In this document: piece after piece, positions 7,631-15,774 of the stretch
How positions within the stretch are numbered: position 1 is the first letter of the stretch
Layout: every line of letters begins with the position of its first letter
Assembly: GCA_900542675.1 (NCBI GenBank)
Contig: UQOT01000022.1
Location: 1 to 24,928, forward strand
Direction: 5' to 3'
Source: an uncultured Eubacteriales bacterium
GTDB taxonomy: Bacteria; Bacillota; Clostridia; Monoglobales; Monoglobaceae
DNA: 24,928 nt
Made by a program: the position numbers and the translations under genes
The notes under the pieces: model-generated
Told to the model about the DNA's origin: nothing
The model's database searches: none
Seen by the model: only the letters and a program-made list of their open reading frames with translations

Positions 7631-8101
7631 ATGGGAACAAAATATCCTAATATGAATGATTATAAACCGAACGGCAAGCCCGCTTTTATCCCGAGATACA
7701 AATCAAAACTCGTTGTATATCTTGTAATATGCGGTCTTTTATACGTTGTATTTAACACCTTTAAGGCAATCATCAACAACAATCCGCTGTATTCACCGTG
7801 GATAAAGGGAATATACTTTTTCGCGTCGCTTATGGTTATGGTTGTCGCCTACTATAAAATAGCAAGGCGCGGTGATAATTATATCAAGCAATACCACAGC
7901 GATTTGTACGACAGATATTACAACGTTCTTGTAACCGGCAAAAAAGAAGTCAAACGCCCGATTTTCATCGGACTTCAAACAATGATGAACACCGATTATG
8001 AAAACGATGTAAACCTAAAAACAATACGCAAAGAGGCAAAGCTGTATATCTGCTCGCTTGCGATAATTGTAATTTTATCGTTTATTACGGCATTCAGCTG
8101 A
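7631..8101 (+). CDS. Unknown 156-residue protein with three membrane segments
   Basis: No family is recognised. Hydrophobic segments lie at about 27-47, 60-82 and 137-155. Between the second and third is a charged, tyrosine-rich cytoplasmic or exterior stretch (about 85-135: SDLYDRYYNVLVTGKKEVKR region). The N-terminus is polar and proline/asparagine-rich. It is the last gene of the MATE-YeiH run, 25 bp after YeiH, with an ATGGAG ribosome binding site, and is followed by the MITE-like element only 9 bp after its stop. Its position suggests a helper membrane protein for one of the transporters, but that is only inference. It may well be lineage-specific. Confidence 0.75.
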   Translation: MGTKYPNMNDYKPNGKPAFIPRYKSKLVVYLVICGLLYVVFNTFKAIINNNPLYSPWIKGIYFFASLMVMVVAYYKIARRGDNYIKQYHSDLYDRYYNVLVTGKKEVKRPIFIGLQTMMNTDYENDVNLKTIRKEAKLYICSLAIIVILSFITAFS

Positions 8102-8110
8102 TAAATCTAA

Positions 8111-8316
8111 GACTGTCGAAAAAATCTTAATTTGCATAACAAAAGTATAAACGTGTGTAGGGAACGACGACCGTGGCCACACACGCAGTGTGTGACGGCA
8201 GGAATAAACGGTTGTTTACCATAGTATGCAATGCCTTTCATATGAATACGCACCTCGGCTTTCCCTACGAATTTCTTATGCCTAAATTACTTATAGCATT
8301 GACTTTTTCGGCAAGC
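8111..8316. mobile_element. MITE-like non-autonomous element with imperfect terminal inverted repeats
   Basis: The left end GACTGTCGAAAAAATC (8111-8126) and right end GACTTTTTCGGCAAGC (8301-8316) are inverted repeats at 12 of 16 positions. The arms continue inward with partial similarity (both contain GCATAA) to GTAGGGAA at 8157-8164 and its complement TTCCCTAC at 8261-8268, giving about 50-bp arms. The centre holds GACCGTGGCC and a CACACGCAGTGTGTG dyad. It has no coding capacity. The left 85 bp recurs inverted at about 358-442. The length of about 206 bp and the structure are those of a MITE whose transposase is elsewhere. Confidence 0.65.
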
Positions 8317-8322
8317 TAAAAC

Positions 8323-8392
8323 GGAGCACCAAAACTGATATGCACCTCCAAAAGTGTCTAACTTTTGGGGTGCATATCAAAACAGGTGCTCC
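8323..8392. terminator. Long bidirectional terminator hairpin
   Basis: GGAGCACC (8323-8330) pairs with GGTGCTCC (8385-8392), and GATATGCACCTCCAAAAG (8337-8354) pairs with CTTTTGGGGTGCATATC (8362-8378) with one bulge. Plus-strand readthrough meets TCTTTTATTTTAC, ending the transporter operon. Minus-strand transcripts from the carboxypeptidase (stop at 8397) meet GTTTTAG. It therefore separates two convergent operons. Confidence 0.8.
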
Positions 8393-8396
8393 TCTT

Positions 8397-9575
8397 TTAT
8401 TTTACTTTTTTGAGCCAGTATCCGAATATGTAATCCATATTCTGTTTGAGTCTGCCCCAAAAATTCTCTTTTCCGGGCATTACCAAATCTATATCATCAC
8501 CGGCGGTCAGGTTAAACTCACCGTATTTTTCGCCGTTGACCGTGACCATTCCGTGACCTACAACATCTCCCGCTTTAATAGGGAATTTAAGATTTTCATT
8601 AATTCCCGTATCGACTTTAATATCATCCTCGCTGCAGGTCGGGAAGGTATACGCCTTATCAGCGCTCACTCCCGTATAACCTAACAGTCCGCCCGCAACA
8701 ACAATTTTGTCTATTACCTTATCGGTGGTTGTCAGTTCGTTCGGCTTGTATTTTTCAAACATTGCATTTTGAAGAGACGTGTGATCCGCCCAGTCGTTCG
8801 GGTCGCTCAGCGTCACACATATAAGCGTCATATCTCCGCGCTTCACCGCTGACACAAGGCATCTGCCCGCCGCCTGAGTATAGCCGGTCTTAACGCCGAT
8901 GCAGCCGTCGAGCGTACCTAAAAGCTTATTGTGATTTTTTAGTTCGCGGTTATATTCGTGACCGTCCCACGGAATTGATATACTTTTTGTCGAAACTATC
9001 TCGCAGAACTTCGGGTCGTCCATTGCATATCTTGTTATCTCGGCAAGCTCCAGCGCGGTTGTGTAATGTGTGTCGCTCGGAAGTCCGTTCGGATTGTCAA
9101 AGTGCGTATGCTTGAGCCCCATATCGTTTGCAGCGGTCTCGTTCATCATTTCGACAAAACGTTCAACGCTTCCTCCTACGTTTTCCGCAATAGCCACCGC
9201 GGCATCATTACCGGATACTATCATCAGCCCTTTTATTAGATTTTCAAGCGATATCTTTTCGCCTTTTTCAAGATACATACTTGAGCCTTCAACTGCCGCG
9301 GCTGTCTCGCTAACCTCAATTATATCACTGAGCGTGCCGTACTTTACCGCAACATATCCGGTCATAATTTTAGTAGTGCTCGCCATAGGAAGCTCCCAGT
9401 CGCCGTTATGGTTATACAGCACTCTGCCGGACGCTTTATCAATCACAACCGCCGCTTTTGCAAAAGTTGAAAGCTGCTCTCCCTCCGCATAGGCAGGCTC
9501 TGACATAAAAACAATCAAAATTGAAACAGTAAAAATAATAGTTCTTATAACCCTTCGCCTATATAGTCTGCTCAA
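8397..9575 (-). CDS. D-alanyl-D-alanine carboxypeptidase (class A low-molecular-weight PBP, DacF/DacB type)
   Basis: The 392-residue exported enzyme removes terminal D-Ala from peptidoglycan stem peptides. Residues 1-30 form a signal peptide (three Arg, hydrophobic core, AYA cleavage site). The penicillin-binding motifs are S66-T-T-K69, S121-G-N123 and K229-T-G231, with the PBP5-type C-terminal domain after about 290 ending in a hydrophobic/basic anchor-like helix. The start codon is TTG (9575-9573), with GGAG 8 nt upstream; an overlapping ATG gives only a three-residue frame. It is the last gene of the lysA-to-here operon, 73 bp after the amidase, and ends at a terminator hairpin. Neighbouring sporulation genes favour a DacF-like role in spore cortex, but a vegetative role is equally possible. 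Confidence 0.92.
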   Translation of the reverse strand: MSRLYRRRVIRTIIFTVSILIVFMSEPAYAEGEQLSTFAKAAVVIDKASGRVLYNHNGDWELPMASTTKIMTGYVAVKYGTLSDIIEVSETAAAVEGSSMYLEKGEKISLENLIKGLMIVSGNDAAVAIAENVGGSVERFVEMMNETAANDMGLKHTHFDNPNGLPSDTHYTTALELAEITRYAMDDPKFCEIVSTKSISIPWDGHEYNRELKNHNKLLGTLDGCIGVKTGYTQAAGRCLVSAVKRGDMTLICVTLSDPNDWADHTSLQNAMFEKYKPNELTTTDKVIDKIVVAGGLLGYTGVSADKAYTFPTCSEDDIKVDTGINENLKFPIKAGDVVGHGMVTVNGEKYGEFNLTAGDDIDLVMPGKENFWGRLKQNMDYIFGYWLKKVK

Positions 9576-9648
9576 AATATCATCTCCGAATAATTAATGC
9601 TTTTAATTATATTCGCAATGAATGTAAAACTTTACAAAAAATTACCCA

Positions 9649-10962
9649 CTACATAACGCTATGTCCGACAGCAGCCTCTAAGATATTCTCATATGCCCAA
9701 AAACCCGGCTGAATATCAACAAATGGGTTTTCTTTAGCCGCCGCACATACGGGGTCTCTGCCGAGAATACGGTTCATCATCATCACAACCGATGATCTTA
9801 TCATATCCTCATTCGGGTGAAATTCTCCGTTCTCATCTCCGCCGACATATCCTGCCGCGCGAAGCACTGCGATATATCCGTCCGCCATATGCCCGCTGCA
9901 ATCTAAAAATCCGCTTTCGCCGCCCGGCTCAAGCCCAAGATAGCGGCAAGCCATAATGGCAAATTCCGCCTTTGACATATTCACATCGGGTCTGTAGGTT
10001 CCGCCCGCATCGCCCGTTATAAACCCGACAGAATTCAAATACGCCACATACTTATAATACCACGCCCACTGCGGCACGTCACTTAGCTGCGTGGTATACT
10101 GCTTATTCGGGTCAAAGCTGTCACTGAGCTTTGCAAGCATAGTCGCAGCCTCAGCTCTCGTAATCGTGCCCGACGGTCTGAAGGTTCCGTCCTCATAGCC
10201 GTTTATATACGGTTCATCATACGTCCTCTCGACACTGCCGCTCGGCTGCTTAAGCGTAAGACCATACTCGGCGGCAATCGCCCTTACGTCCGCTTCTGCA
10301 AGTTTTTTAAGCGCCGCGTCACTGTTATAGTAAATCATATCGCTGAAAGATGTCAGATAACAATGGTCAACAAGAATTGAAGATATACCCGCATATGCGC
10401 ACTCACGCATAAGTCCCGAATAATCCGCAAGACGTGAATTATCCCACATCAGCCCGGTCTGCGACGGTTTTGTATATACACCGGCAGAGGTATCTATGCC
10501 GAGCTTTGAAAGCTCCTCCAAAATTTTATAGCCAAGGTCGGGCTTTGTGTATTCCCAAAGTCCCGAGGCACACACCGACGCACCGCTCATAGTCCTGTCA
10601 GGAGACGAATTAAAGTGCAAGCTTATGACAATATCCGCTCCCACACGCGATGCGTATTCGCACCTTTCGGCAAACGTCATATGATAATCGGCGTACCTTG
10701 TGAGATTTACAACCGCTCCGCTGTATTTGCCTAGCTCACGCTTTACATACTGAGCCAGTCTGAAGTTTAAATCCTTCTCCTGAAAGTCAAGCCCGCCTAC
10801 AGATGTCGCGCCGTTATCCGTTCCGCCGTGCGAAGGGTCTATAACTATATTAACAATATCATCCACGGCGTATACCGAGGATATATTAAAAATTTTAAGC
10901 ATAAGCAATAAGGCTGACAAAACCGACGTCAGCCGAACCGCATATATTTTTTTGATTATCAT
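9649..10962 (-). CDS. N-acetylmuramoyl-L-alanine amidase (Amidase_3) with three SLH domains
   Basis: This 437-residue exported hydrolase has a signal peptide (about 1-32, ending SSVYA), an Amidase_3 domain (about 36-235) and three S-layer homology repeats (about 248-437). Zinc ligands are H45 in DPSHGG, E62 in EKDLNF and H116 in SLHFNS. The position of the usual catalytic glutamate reads LVDHCYLTS, so D199 replaces Glu. The SLH repeats show the expected INGYEDGTFRPSGTITRAEA pattern, with copies at about 305-340 and 360-395; they anchor proteins to secondary wall polymer. The third repeat is divergent (CSGHMADGY, no TRAE). It sits between ytfJ and the carboxypeptidase, so it probably acts in wall or spore-wall remodelling. 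Confidence 0.9.
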   Translation of the reverse strand: MIIKKIYAVRLTSVLSALLLMLKIFNISSVYAVDDIVNIVIDPSHGGTDNGATSVGGLDFQEKDLNFRLAQYVKRELGKYSGAVVNLTRYADYHMTFAERCEYASRVGADIVISLHFNSSPDRTMSGASVCASGLWEYTKPDLGYKILEELSKLGIDTSAGVYTKPSQTGLMWDNSRLADYSGLMRECAYAGISSILVDHCYLTSFSDMIYYNSDAALKKLAEADVRAIAAEYGLTLKQPSGSVERTYDEPYINGYEDGTFRPSGTITRAEAATMLAKLSDSFDPNKQYTTQLSDVPQWAWYYKYVAYLNSVGFITGDAGGTYRPDVNMSKAEFAIMACRYLGLEPGGESGFLDCSGHMADGYIAVLRAAGYVGGDENGEFHPNEDMIRSSVVMMMNRILGRDPVCAAAKENPFVDIQPGFWAYENILEAAVGHSVM

Positions 10963-10993
10963 TTAAAACTTCTCCTGTAAATTGAGCAAGTCT

Positions 10994-11482
10994 CTACTCC
11001 GTATACTCGTCATTTTCCGAGCCGCTCCATTCGTCATAGTCGGCGTCGTCAACATCCACCACGGTATCATCTGACTTTCTGCCCGAGAAAAACTCGCTTA
11101 TCTTGTCAATCGCCGTTGGAACAGCGTCGAATATTCTGTCATAGATACTATTCTCCTCGCTGACGGGCACCATTCTTATTGTTCCGTTGCCCACAACCAA
11201 AAAGCCAACAGGTGTGAGCGACAGGCCGCCGCCCGTACCGCCGCCGAAGAGATTATTGACTTCCTCGTCCGTTCTGCCGTCCGACAGCTTTTTGTTCTTC
11301 GGAAACTCCGAACCGCCCACGCCGAAGCCGAGCGCAACCTTTGAAATAGGCATAATCACCATACCGTCAGGCGTTGTTATCGGCTGTCCGACAACCGTAT
11401 TCACGTCTATCATCTCTTTAAGTCCGCGCATAGCCGAAGCCATAAGCCCCTCAATCGGATGTCTGTCTGAAAGTTCTGACAT
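10994..11482 (-). CDS. ytfJ: GerW family sporulation protein YtfJ
   Basis: The 162-residue protein matches the YtfJ/GerW sporulation family. It begins HPIEGLMASAMRGLKEMIDVNTVVG (about 8-32), then has PISKVALGFGVGGSEF, the glycine-rich LFGGGTGGGLSLTPVGFLVV (about 95-114) and a hydrophobic IYDRIFDAVPTAIDKISEFF segment. The acidic C-terminus is variable. In Bacillus GerW is a forespore protein needed for normal germination; the biochemical activity is unknown. It follows a DUF2953 gene by 40 bp, the same pairing as ytfI-ytfJ in Bacillus, which supports both assignments. An AAGGGAAG ribosome binding site precedes the ATG. Confidence 0.92.
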   Translation of the reverse strand: MSELSDRHPIEGLMASAMRGLKEMIDVNTVVGQPITTPDGMVIMPISKVALGFGVGGSEFPKNKKLSDGRTDEEVNNLFGGGTGGGLSLTPVGFLVVGNGTIRMVPVSEENSIYDRIFDAVPTAIDKISEFFSGRKSDDTVVDVDDADYDEWSGSENDEYTE

Positions 11483-11517
11483 ATTAGCACTTCCCTTTCC
11501 GTATTTATTCTATATAC

Positions 11518-11547
11518 TTTCTTTATTTTTCTTTATTTTTCTTTACT
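11518..11547. repeat. Three tandem copies of a 10-bp unit at the DUF2953 stop codon
   Basis: TTTCTTTATT repeats at 11518-11527 and 11528-11537, with a third copy TTTCTTTACT at 11538-11547. The array overlaps the stop codon at 11525-11523, so it encodes the lysine-rich end of the DUF2953 protein. Because ten is not a multiple of three, copy number changes would alter the C-terminus. Confidence 0.7.
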
Positions 11548-12305
11548 CTTTGCTTTTTTCTAAGCACATATGACACAAACGCAATAATCACCGCGTGCAC
11601 AATATGTGCCGAGCGAATTTTTATAACGCTGCCCACTTCAAACTTAAATACTCTGTTTACATAATCAGGGTCAAGATACAGCATAGGCGGCTGTTTTGTC
11701 TTGATATACTTATTGATAAGCAAAACAACACTCTCAAATCCGGCATAAGTAAGACCGTAAGCAATTCCGGTCTTATCAGGCTCACCGGTACCGTATCTTA
11801 TATACACGTCAAACCTGTCCATTCGGATTTTGTATCTTAAATGCCCGAAAAATCTATTAAGTCCGTATTTATAATCTGACAAAATTTCCGCATACTTAAT
11901 TATAAGGCTGTGCAGGGCATTAAAATCAAACACATTATATTCCCTGTTCCAAAGTGTCTTTAAGTCGTCTTTAAACGACGCGTCGCTGCCGTCTGAAAAA
12001 AACTTTCTAAACCGAGAGTTTTTCTTAGGCTTATCTGCACTAAAGTCTTGACCTTCCTCGTCCCCGACGTCATTCTTCAAGGCGGATTTCGGCTTATCTC
12101 TGCCCTTAAACGGAATTTCAATCGTCCGCCTTATTATATGCCAAATACTCAGTGTTATTATTGCCTTGTTGTTATCCGCTGCAACATCCGCCTTGACGCT
12201 TGACCACATCGCGGCAACCAATATAATAAGCGCTGCCGCAAATATTACACCCAAAACAATCAACGTATTTATGAGTACATACAAAAGCGTATACCAAACT
12301 ATCAT
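11523..12305 (-). CDS. DUF2953 protein (YtfI-like)
   Basis: The 260-residue protein has an N-terminal membrane anchor (about 4-34) and a mostly soluble remainder. The conserved DUF2953 core is the stretch near residues 160-220 with RFDVYIRYGTGEPDKTGIAYG followed by the LYLDPDYVNRVFKFE portion. The linker (about 65-110) is charged and low in complexity. A hydrophobic helix at about 230-250 precedes a lysine-rich tail. In Bacillus the equivalent gene ytfI lies next to ytfJ, as here. Function is unknown; co-occurrence with YtfJ suggests a sporulation role. Its ATG overlaps the scpB stop by 4 nt (ATGA), indicating translational coupling. Confidence 0.85.
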   Translation of the reverse strand: MIVWYTLLYVLINTLIVLGVIFAAALIILVAAMWSSVKADVAADNNKAIITLSIWHIIRRTIEIPFKGRDKPKSALKNDVGDEEGQDFSADKPKKNSRFRKFFSDGSDASFKDDLKTLWNREYNVFDFNALHSLIIKYAEILSDYKYGLNRFFGHLRYKIRMDRFDVYIRYGTGEPDKTGIAYGLTYAGFESVVLLINKYIKTKQPPMLYLDPDYVNRVFKFEVGSVIKIRSAHIVHAVIIAFVSYVLRKKQRVKKNKEK

Positions 12306-12925
12306 ATCTGCTCAGCCTCATCAACGGCGTCTTCAAATTCAAGCTGCTCCTGCTCCTCGCTGAGCGCCTCCATTTCAAGCCTCATCTGTTTGAGCTCCTC
12401 ATCATCCTCTGCAAGCCCGTCATACTCCGGCAAATCACTTACGCTCTCAATACCGAATGTACGCAAAAACTCATCTGTTGTTCCGAAAAGAATAGGTCTG
12501 CCGGGCGCGTCCTTAAGTCTGCCGACCTCCTCAATGAACTTTCGCTCAATCAAGCGGTTCACTATATAATCACAGTTCACGCCGCGTATATGCTCAATCG
12601 CCGAACGCGTAACAGGCTGCTTGTATGCAACTATCGCGAGCACCTCAATTGCTGCGTTTGACAGCTGCATCTTACGGCGCGGCTGCATAAGCATAGCTAC
12701 ATACTCTCCATACTCACCGCGCGTGCACATCTGATACGAATTTTCGAGACGTATAATATGAATTCCGCGTTTTTCATAATTATACGCATCCATCATATTT
12801 TTTATAATTTCCCTGAGCGACTTTTTGTCCACATCAACAATATCGGCAATTCTGTCAAGCTCCACAGGTTCACCCGCGGCAAACAGAATACTTTCGACAA
12901 TCGCCTGTACTTCCCTGATTTCCAT
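12302..12925 (-). CDS. scpB: Segregation and condensation protein B
   Basis: The 207-residue winged-helix protein is ScpB, which dimerises and binds the kleisin ScpA in the SMC condensin complex that compacts and segregates chromosomes. The start REVQAIVESILFAAGEPVEL, the central AIEVLAIVAYKQPVTRSAIE HIRG segment (about 92-115) and APGRPILFGTTDEFLRTFG (about 145-163) are family hallmarks. The C-terminal 35 residues are strongly acidic and Glu-rich, a usual disordered tail. The gene lies 3 bp after scpA and overlaps the next gene by 4 nt. Confidence 0.96.
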   Translation of the reverse strand: MEIREVQAIVESILFAAGEPVELDRIADIVDVDKKSLREIIKNMMDAYNYEKRGIHIIRLENSYQMCTRGEYGEYVAMLMQPRRKMQLSNAAIEVLAIVAYKQPVTRSAIEHIRGVNCDYIVNRLIERKFIEEVGRLKDAPGRPILFGTTDEFLRTFGIESVSDLPEYDGLAEDDEELKQMRLEMEALSEEQEQLEFEDAVDEAEQI

Positions 12926-12928
12926 AGT

Positions 12929-13681
12929 CTAATCCTCTATTAAATTAAGGTCCAGCTCGCTATCCTCACCCAGTGTCACAATTGGGTTTGATACGTCGCC
13001 GTCCTCACCATATTCAACATTAATTCTGTTAAGTCTTACCATCTCAAGTACCGCCAAAAAGTCAGCAACCGCTTCGGGACGCGACTTTGCGCTTAAAAAT
13101 AACTCCTTAAAGAACATACGCGTACGGCTTTTAAGCTTATCCCATATTCGTTTAACTCTTGACCGCACCGATACCTTCTCGTGGCCGACAATACCGCTGA
13201 ACGACCGCTTTGGCGGCGGAAGCCTGCGTTCAAGCCTACGGTACGCCTGCTTATAGGCAAGCACCAAGTTTTCGGGCGTGAGACGCGAATAATTCCACTC
13301 TGCGGGCGGACGCTCAATCTTATCCGGTTCCTTGCAAAACACATAATCGCCTATATGCTTGCGCTCGTCCAAATACTTCGCCGCAGCCTTTGCCTTTTTG
13401 TATTCAATAAGGCGCTGAACCAACTCCTCACGCGGATCCTCCGCCTCCTCAGGCTCAGCCTTCGGCAGCAGCATCTTTGACTTTATCTGTAAAAGCGTCG
13501 CTGCAAGCACCAAAAACTCACTCGAAATATCAATGTTGTATTCCTTCATTTCGCGCATTACGTCAAAATACTGCTCAACAATCAGCGAAATCGGAATATC
13601 ATAAATACTGACCTTATTCTTACGAATAAGATTAAGAAGCAAATCAAGAGGACCCTCAAAGTCCATAACTTTAAAGTTCAT
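12929..13681 (-). CDS. scpA: Segregation and condensation protein A (kleisin)
   Basis: The 250-residue kleisin ScpA bridges the two heads of the Smc dimer and recruits ScpB. The N-terminal FEGPLDLLLNLIRKNKVSIY motif (about 9-28) is diagnostic, followed by LVLAATLLQIKSKMLLPK and a charged middle. The C-terminal winged helix (about 190-245) includes AVADFLAVLEMVRLNRI. Length is normal. It begins 25 bp after the M50 protease gene with an AAGGAG ribosome binding site, and scpB follows 3 bp later, so the two are made together. Confidence 0.96.
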   Translation of the reverse strand: MNFKVMDFEGPLDLLLNLIRKNKVSIYDIPISLIVEQYFDVMREMKEYNIDISSEFLVLAATLLQIKSKMLLPKAEPEEAEDPREELVQRLIEYKKAKAAAKYLDERKHIGDYVFCKEPDKIERPPAEWNYSRLTPENLVLAYKQAYRRLERRLPPPKRSFSGIVGHEKVSVRSRVKRIWDKLKSRTRMFFKELFLSAKSRPEAVADFLAVLEMVRLNRINVEYGEDGDVSNPIVTLGEDSELDLNLIED

Positions 13682-13706
13682 TCCTCTTCACTCTCCTTCT
13701 CAGCAT

Positions 13707-14384
13707 CTATAAAACCAATCCTATTATACCGTCAAACAGTGTGACAAGTCCGTTCATACACAGGTTTAAAAACGAGTTGAAAAACGGAAGGTTAATCAGT
13801 ATTATAAGTATAATAAATCCGAACTGCTCATACTTCATATAGCTAAAGTACAGATTTGTCGGCAAAACCGCACCCAGCACCTTTGAGCCGTCAAGCGGCG
13901 GTACCGGTATCAAATTAAATATGCCGAGACCCAAGTTCATAATCATCATATAATAGCAGAGCGTATAGCAAACCGTTGCAATATCAAATCCAATACTGTG
14001 TCCTGTAAATGTAATTGTGCCGATAACCGTCATAATTACATCGGCAATAAACGCGATTATAAAATTTGTAAAAGGACCGGCAAGTGATGTTAATACCATA
14101 CCGCTCTTCTGATTTTTAAAATTATACGGATTGACCGGCACGGGTTTAGCCCAACCGAAACCGAACAGAAACAGACATATCGCACCAATCGGTTCAAGGT
14201 GATGAAGCGGATTTAAACTAAGTCTGCCGCTGTATTTTGCGGTTTTATCCCCCATAGCGTACGCGGCAAGTCCGTGTCCTAACTCGTGCAGTGTCAGCGA
14301 CAGCAGCACACAAAATACGCTTATAAGTATATAAAGCAGCTTTTCGGTCAATGTTCCTCCGCTGCTTAAAATTGTTCTCAGCAT
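13707..14384 (-). CDS. Site-2 protease family (M50) membrane metalloprotease
   Basis: The 225-residue polytopic protein has about five to six hydrophobic segments. The zinc motif H33-E34-L-G-H37 lies in the first transmembrane region, and the second ligand motif is NLIPVPPLDGSKVLG (about 156-170), both intact. FGWAKPVPVNPYNF (about 76-89) is typical of the compact M50 group found next to scpAB in many Firmicutes. The substrate is unknown; relatives cut membrane-bound signalling proteins, and SpoIVFB is a distant member, but this shorter gene is not SpoIVFB by context. It lies 34 bp after lysA and 25 bp before scpA. Confidence 0.92.
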   Translation of the reverse strand: MLRTILSSGGTLTEKLLYILISVFCVLLSLTLHELGHGLAAYAMGDKTAKYSGRLSLNPLHHLEPIGAICLFLFGFGWAKPVPVNPYNFKNQKSGMVLTSLAGPFTNFIIAFIADVIMTVIGTITFTGHSIGFDIATVCYTLCYYMMIMNLGLGIFNLIPVPPLDGSKVLGAVLPTNLYFSYMKYEQFGFIILIILINLPFFNSFLNLCMNGLVTLFDGIIGLVL

Positions 14385-14418
14385 ATAAATTTCCTCTCAG
14401 AATGTGCCTGAATATATA

Positions 14419-15720
14419 TTATAAATCGTTTATAATCAAATCATCATACGACTCACGCTTTACCGCAAGCATTGTCTTTCCTCCGCTAACCATTACTATA
14501 GGCGGGCGCGGAATTCTGTTATAATTGCTCGCCATAGAATAATTGTAAGCGCCTGTTGCAAGAACCGCAATCATATCACCCGTCTTAACCTCGGGCAGAC
14601 TCGCATCCTTTATAAGTATATCGCCCGACTCGCAGCACTTACCTGCGATTGTTGCGGTCATTTCCGCATCGGCAAGCGGGTCGTGAACTCTGACTGCCTC
14701 ATACTCGCTTTCATAGAGTATATATCTCGGGTTGTCGCCCATACCGCCGTCAACCGATATATATGTTCTGATATTCGGAATTTCCTTGACCGCACCGACT
14801 CTGTATACTGTAAGTCCCGCCTCGGCAACGAGCGAACGTCCCGGTTCCATAACTATAAACGGCAAATCGACGTTTCTCTTCTCGCTAACACTGCGAACAA
14901 CCTTTGAAACCGCCTGAATGTACTTATCGTAGTCAATCGGCGTATCGTTCTTAGTATACTTTATACCATAGCCTCCGCCGAGATTGAGCTCTTTAAGTTC
15001 TATACCGTGCCTGTCCTTCATATCGGCGATAAAATTCATCATCTTATCCGCCGCAAGCTCAAACGGCGCAAGCTCAAATATCTGGGAACCTATATGACAG
15101 TGTACGCCGACAACTTTTATATTTGCCATAGCGTCCGCTTTAACGATTATGTCCTCTGCCTCTCCCGTTTCAAGCGCAACACCGAACTTTGAGTCAATCT
15201 GACCCGTCTGCACAAAGCTGTGCGTGTGTGCGTCAATGCCCGGCTTAATTCTGAACATAATCTCAGCGGTCTTACCGAAACTTCCCGCCATCTCATTCAG
15301 TGTTTCAAGCTCGAAAATGTTATCGACAACTATTCTGCCGACACCGTTTGTGAGCGCCATTTTAAGCTCGTCCGCCGTCTTGTTGTTACCGTGGAAGTAA
15401 ATCTTATCAGCGGGAAAGCCTGCCTTTAAAGCAGTATAAAGCTCACCGCCCGACACAACGTCAACTCCCATACCTTCTTCTTTTGCTATTTTATATATAT
15501 ATTTGCACGAAAGCGCCTTGCTCGCATAGAGCACAATGCCGTTTCCGCCGTAGTAATTCTTCATCGCATTTGTGTATGTGCGGCAGTTCCTGCGGATTTC
15601 ATCCTCATCCATTATATATGCGGGCGTGCCGTATTCCTCAGCGATTTTACGGACGCTCAAACCGCCTATGCACAAATCCTCGTTCTCACCAACACTGAGA
15701 CAACTCATAACAAATTCCAT
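14419..15720 (-). CDS. lysA: Diaminopimelate decarboxylase
   Basis: The 433-residue PLP enzyme converts meso-diaminopimelate to L-lysine, the last step of lysine synthesis. The PLP lysine is K68 in LYASKALSCK. Other family motifs are GVHCHIGSQIF, LNLGGGYGI, EPGRSLVAEAG, the active-site CESGDIL and GAYNYSMASNYN. The length is normal and the first ATG is right, with AGGAGG 7 nt upstream. It has its own sigma-A-type promoter and opens an eight-gene run of cell wall and chromosome genes. It drains the same diaminopimelate pool used for peptidoglycan, whose precursor dihydrodipicolinate feeds spoVFA-spoVFB. Confidence 0.96.
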   Translation of the reverse strand: MEFVMSCLSVGENEDLCIGGLSVRKIAEEYGTPAYIMDEDEIRRNCRTYTNAMKNYYGGNGIVLYASKALSCKYIYKIAKEEGMGVDVVSGGELYTALKAGFPADKIYFHGNNKTADELKMALTNGVGRIVVDNIFELETLNEMAGSFGKTAEIMFRIKPGIDAHTHSFVQTGQIDSKFGVALETGEAEDIIVKADAMANIKVVGVHCHIGSQIFELAPFELAADKMMNFIADMKDRHGIELKELNLGGGYGIKYTKNDTPIDYDKYIQAVSKVVRSVSEKRNVDLPFIVMEPGRSLVAEAGLTVYRVGAVKEIPNIRTYISVDGGMGDNPRYILYESEYEAVRVHDPLADAEMTATIAGKCCESGDILIKDASLPEVKTGDMIAVLATGAYNYSMASNYNRIPRPPIVMVSGGKTMLAVKRESYDDLIINDL

Positions 15721-15774
15721 TTTTTTACCTCCTGCATTTGCGTTTCAACGCCGCAGCGTTATAATTTACATTAA

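Noticed and set aside
345..8316. Composite transposon flanked by the two inverted repeats
   Set aside because: There is no transposase, the two copies differ in length and structure, and the enclosed genes include conserved spore genes typical of the chromosome.
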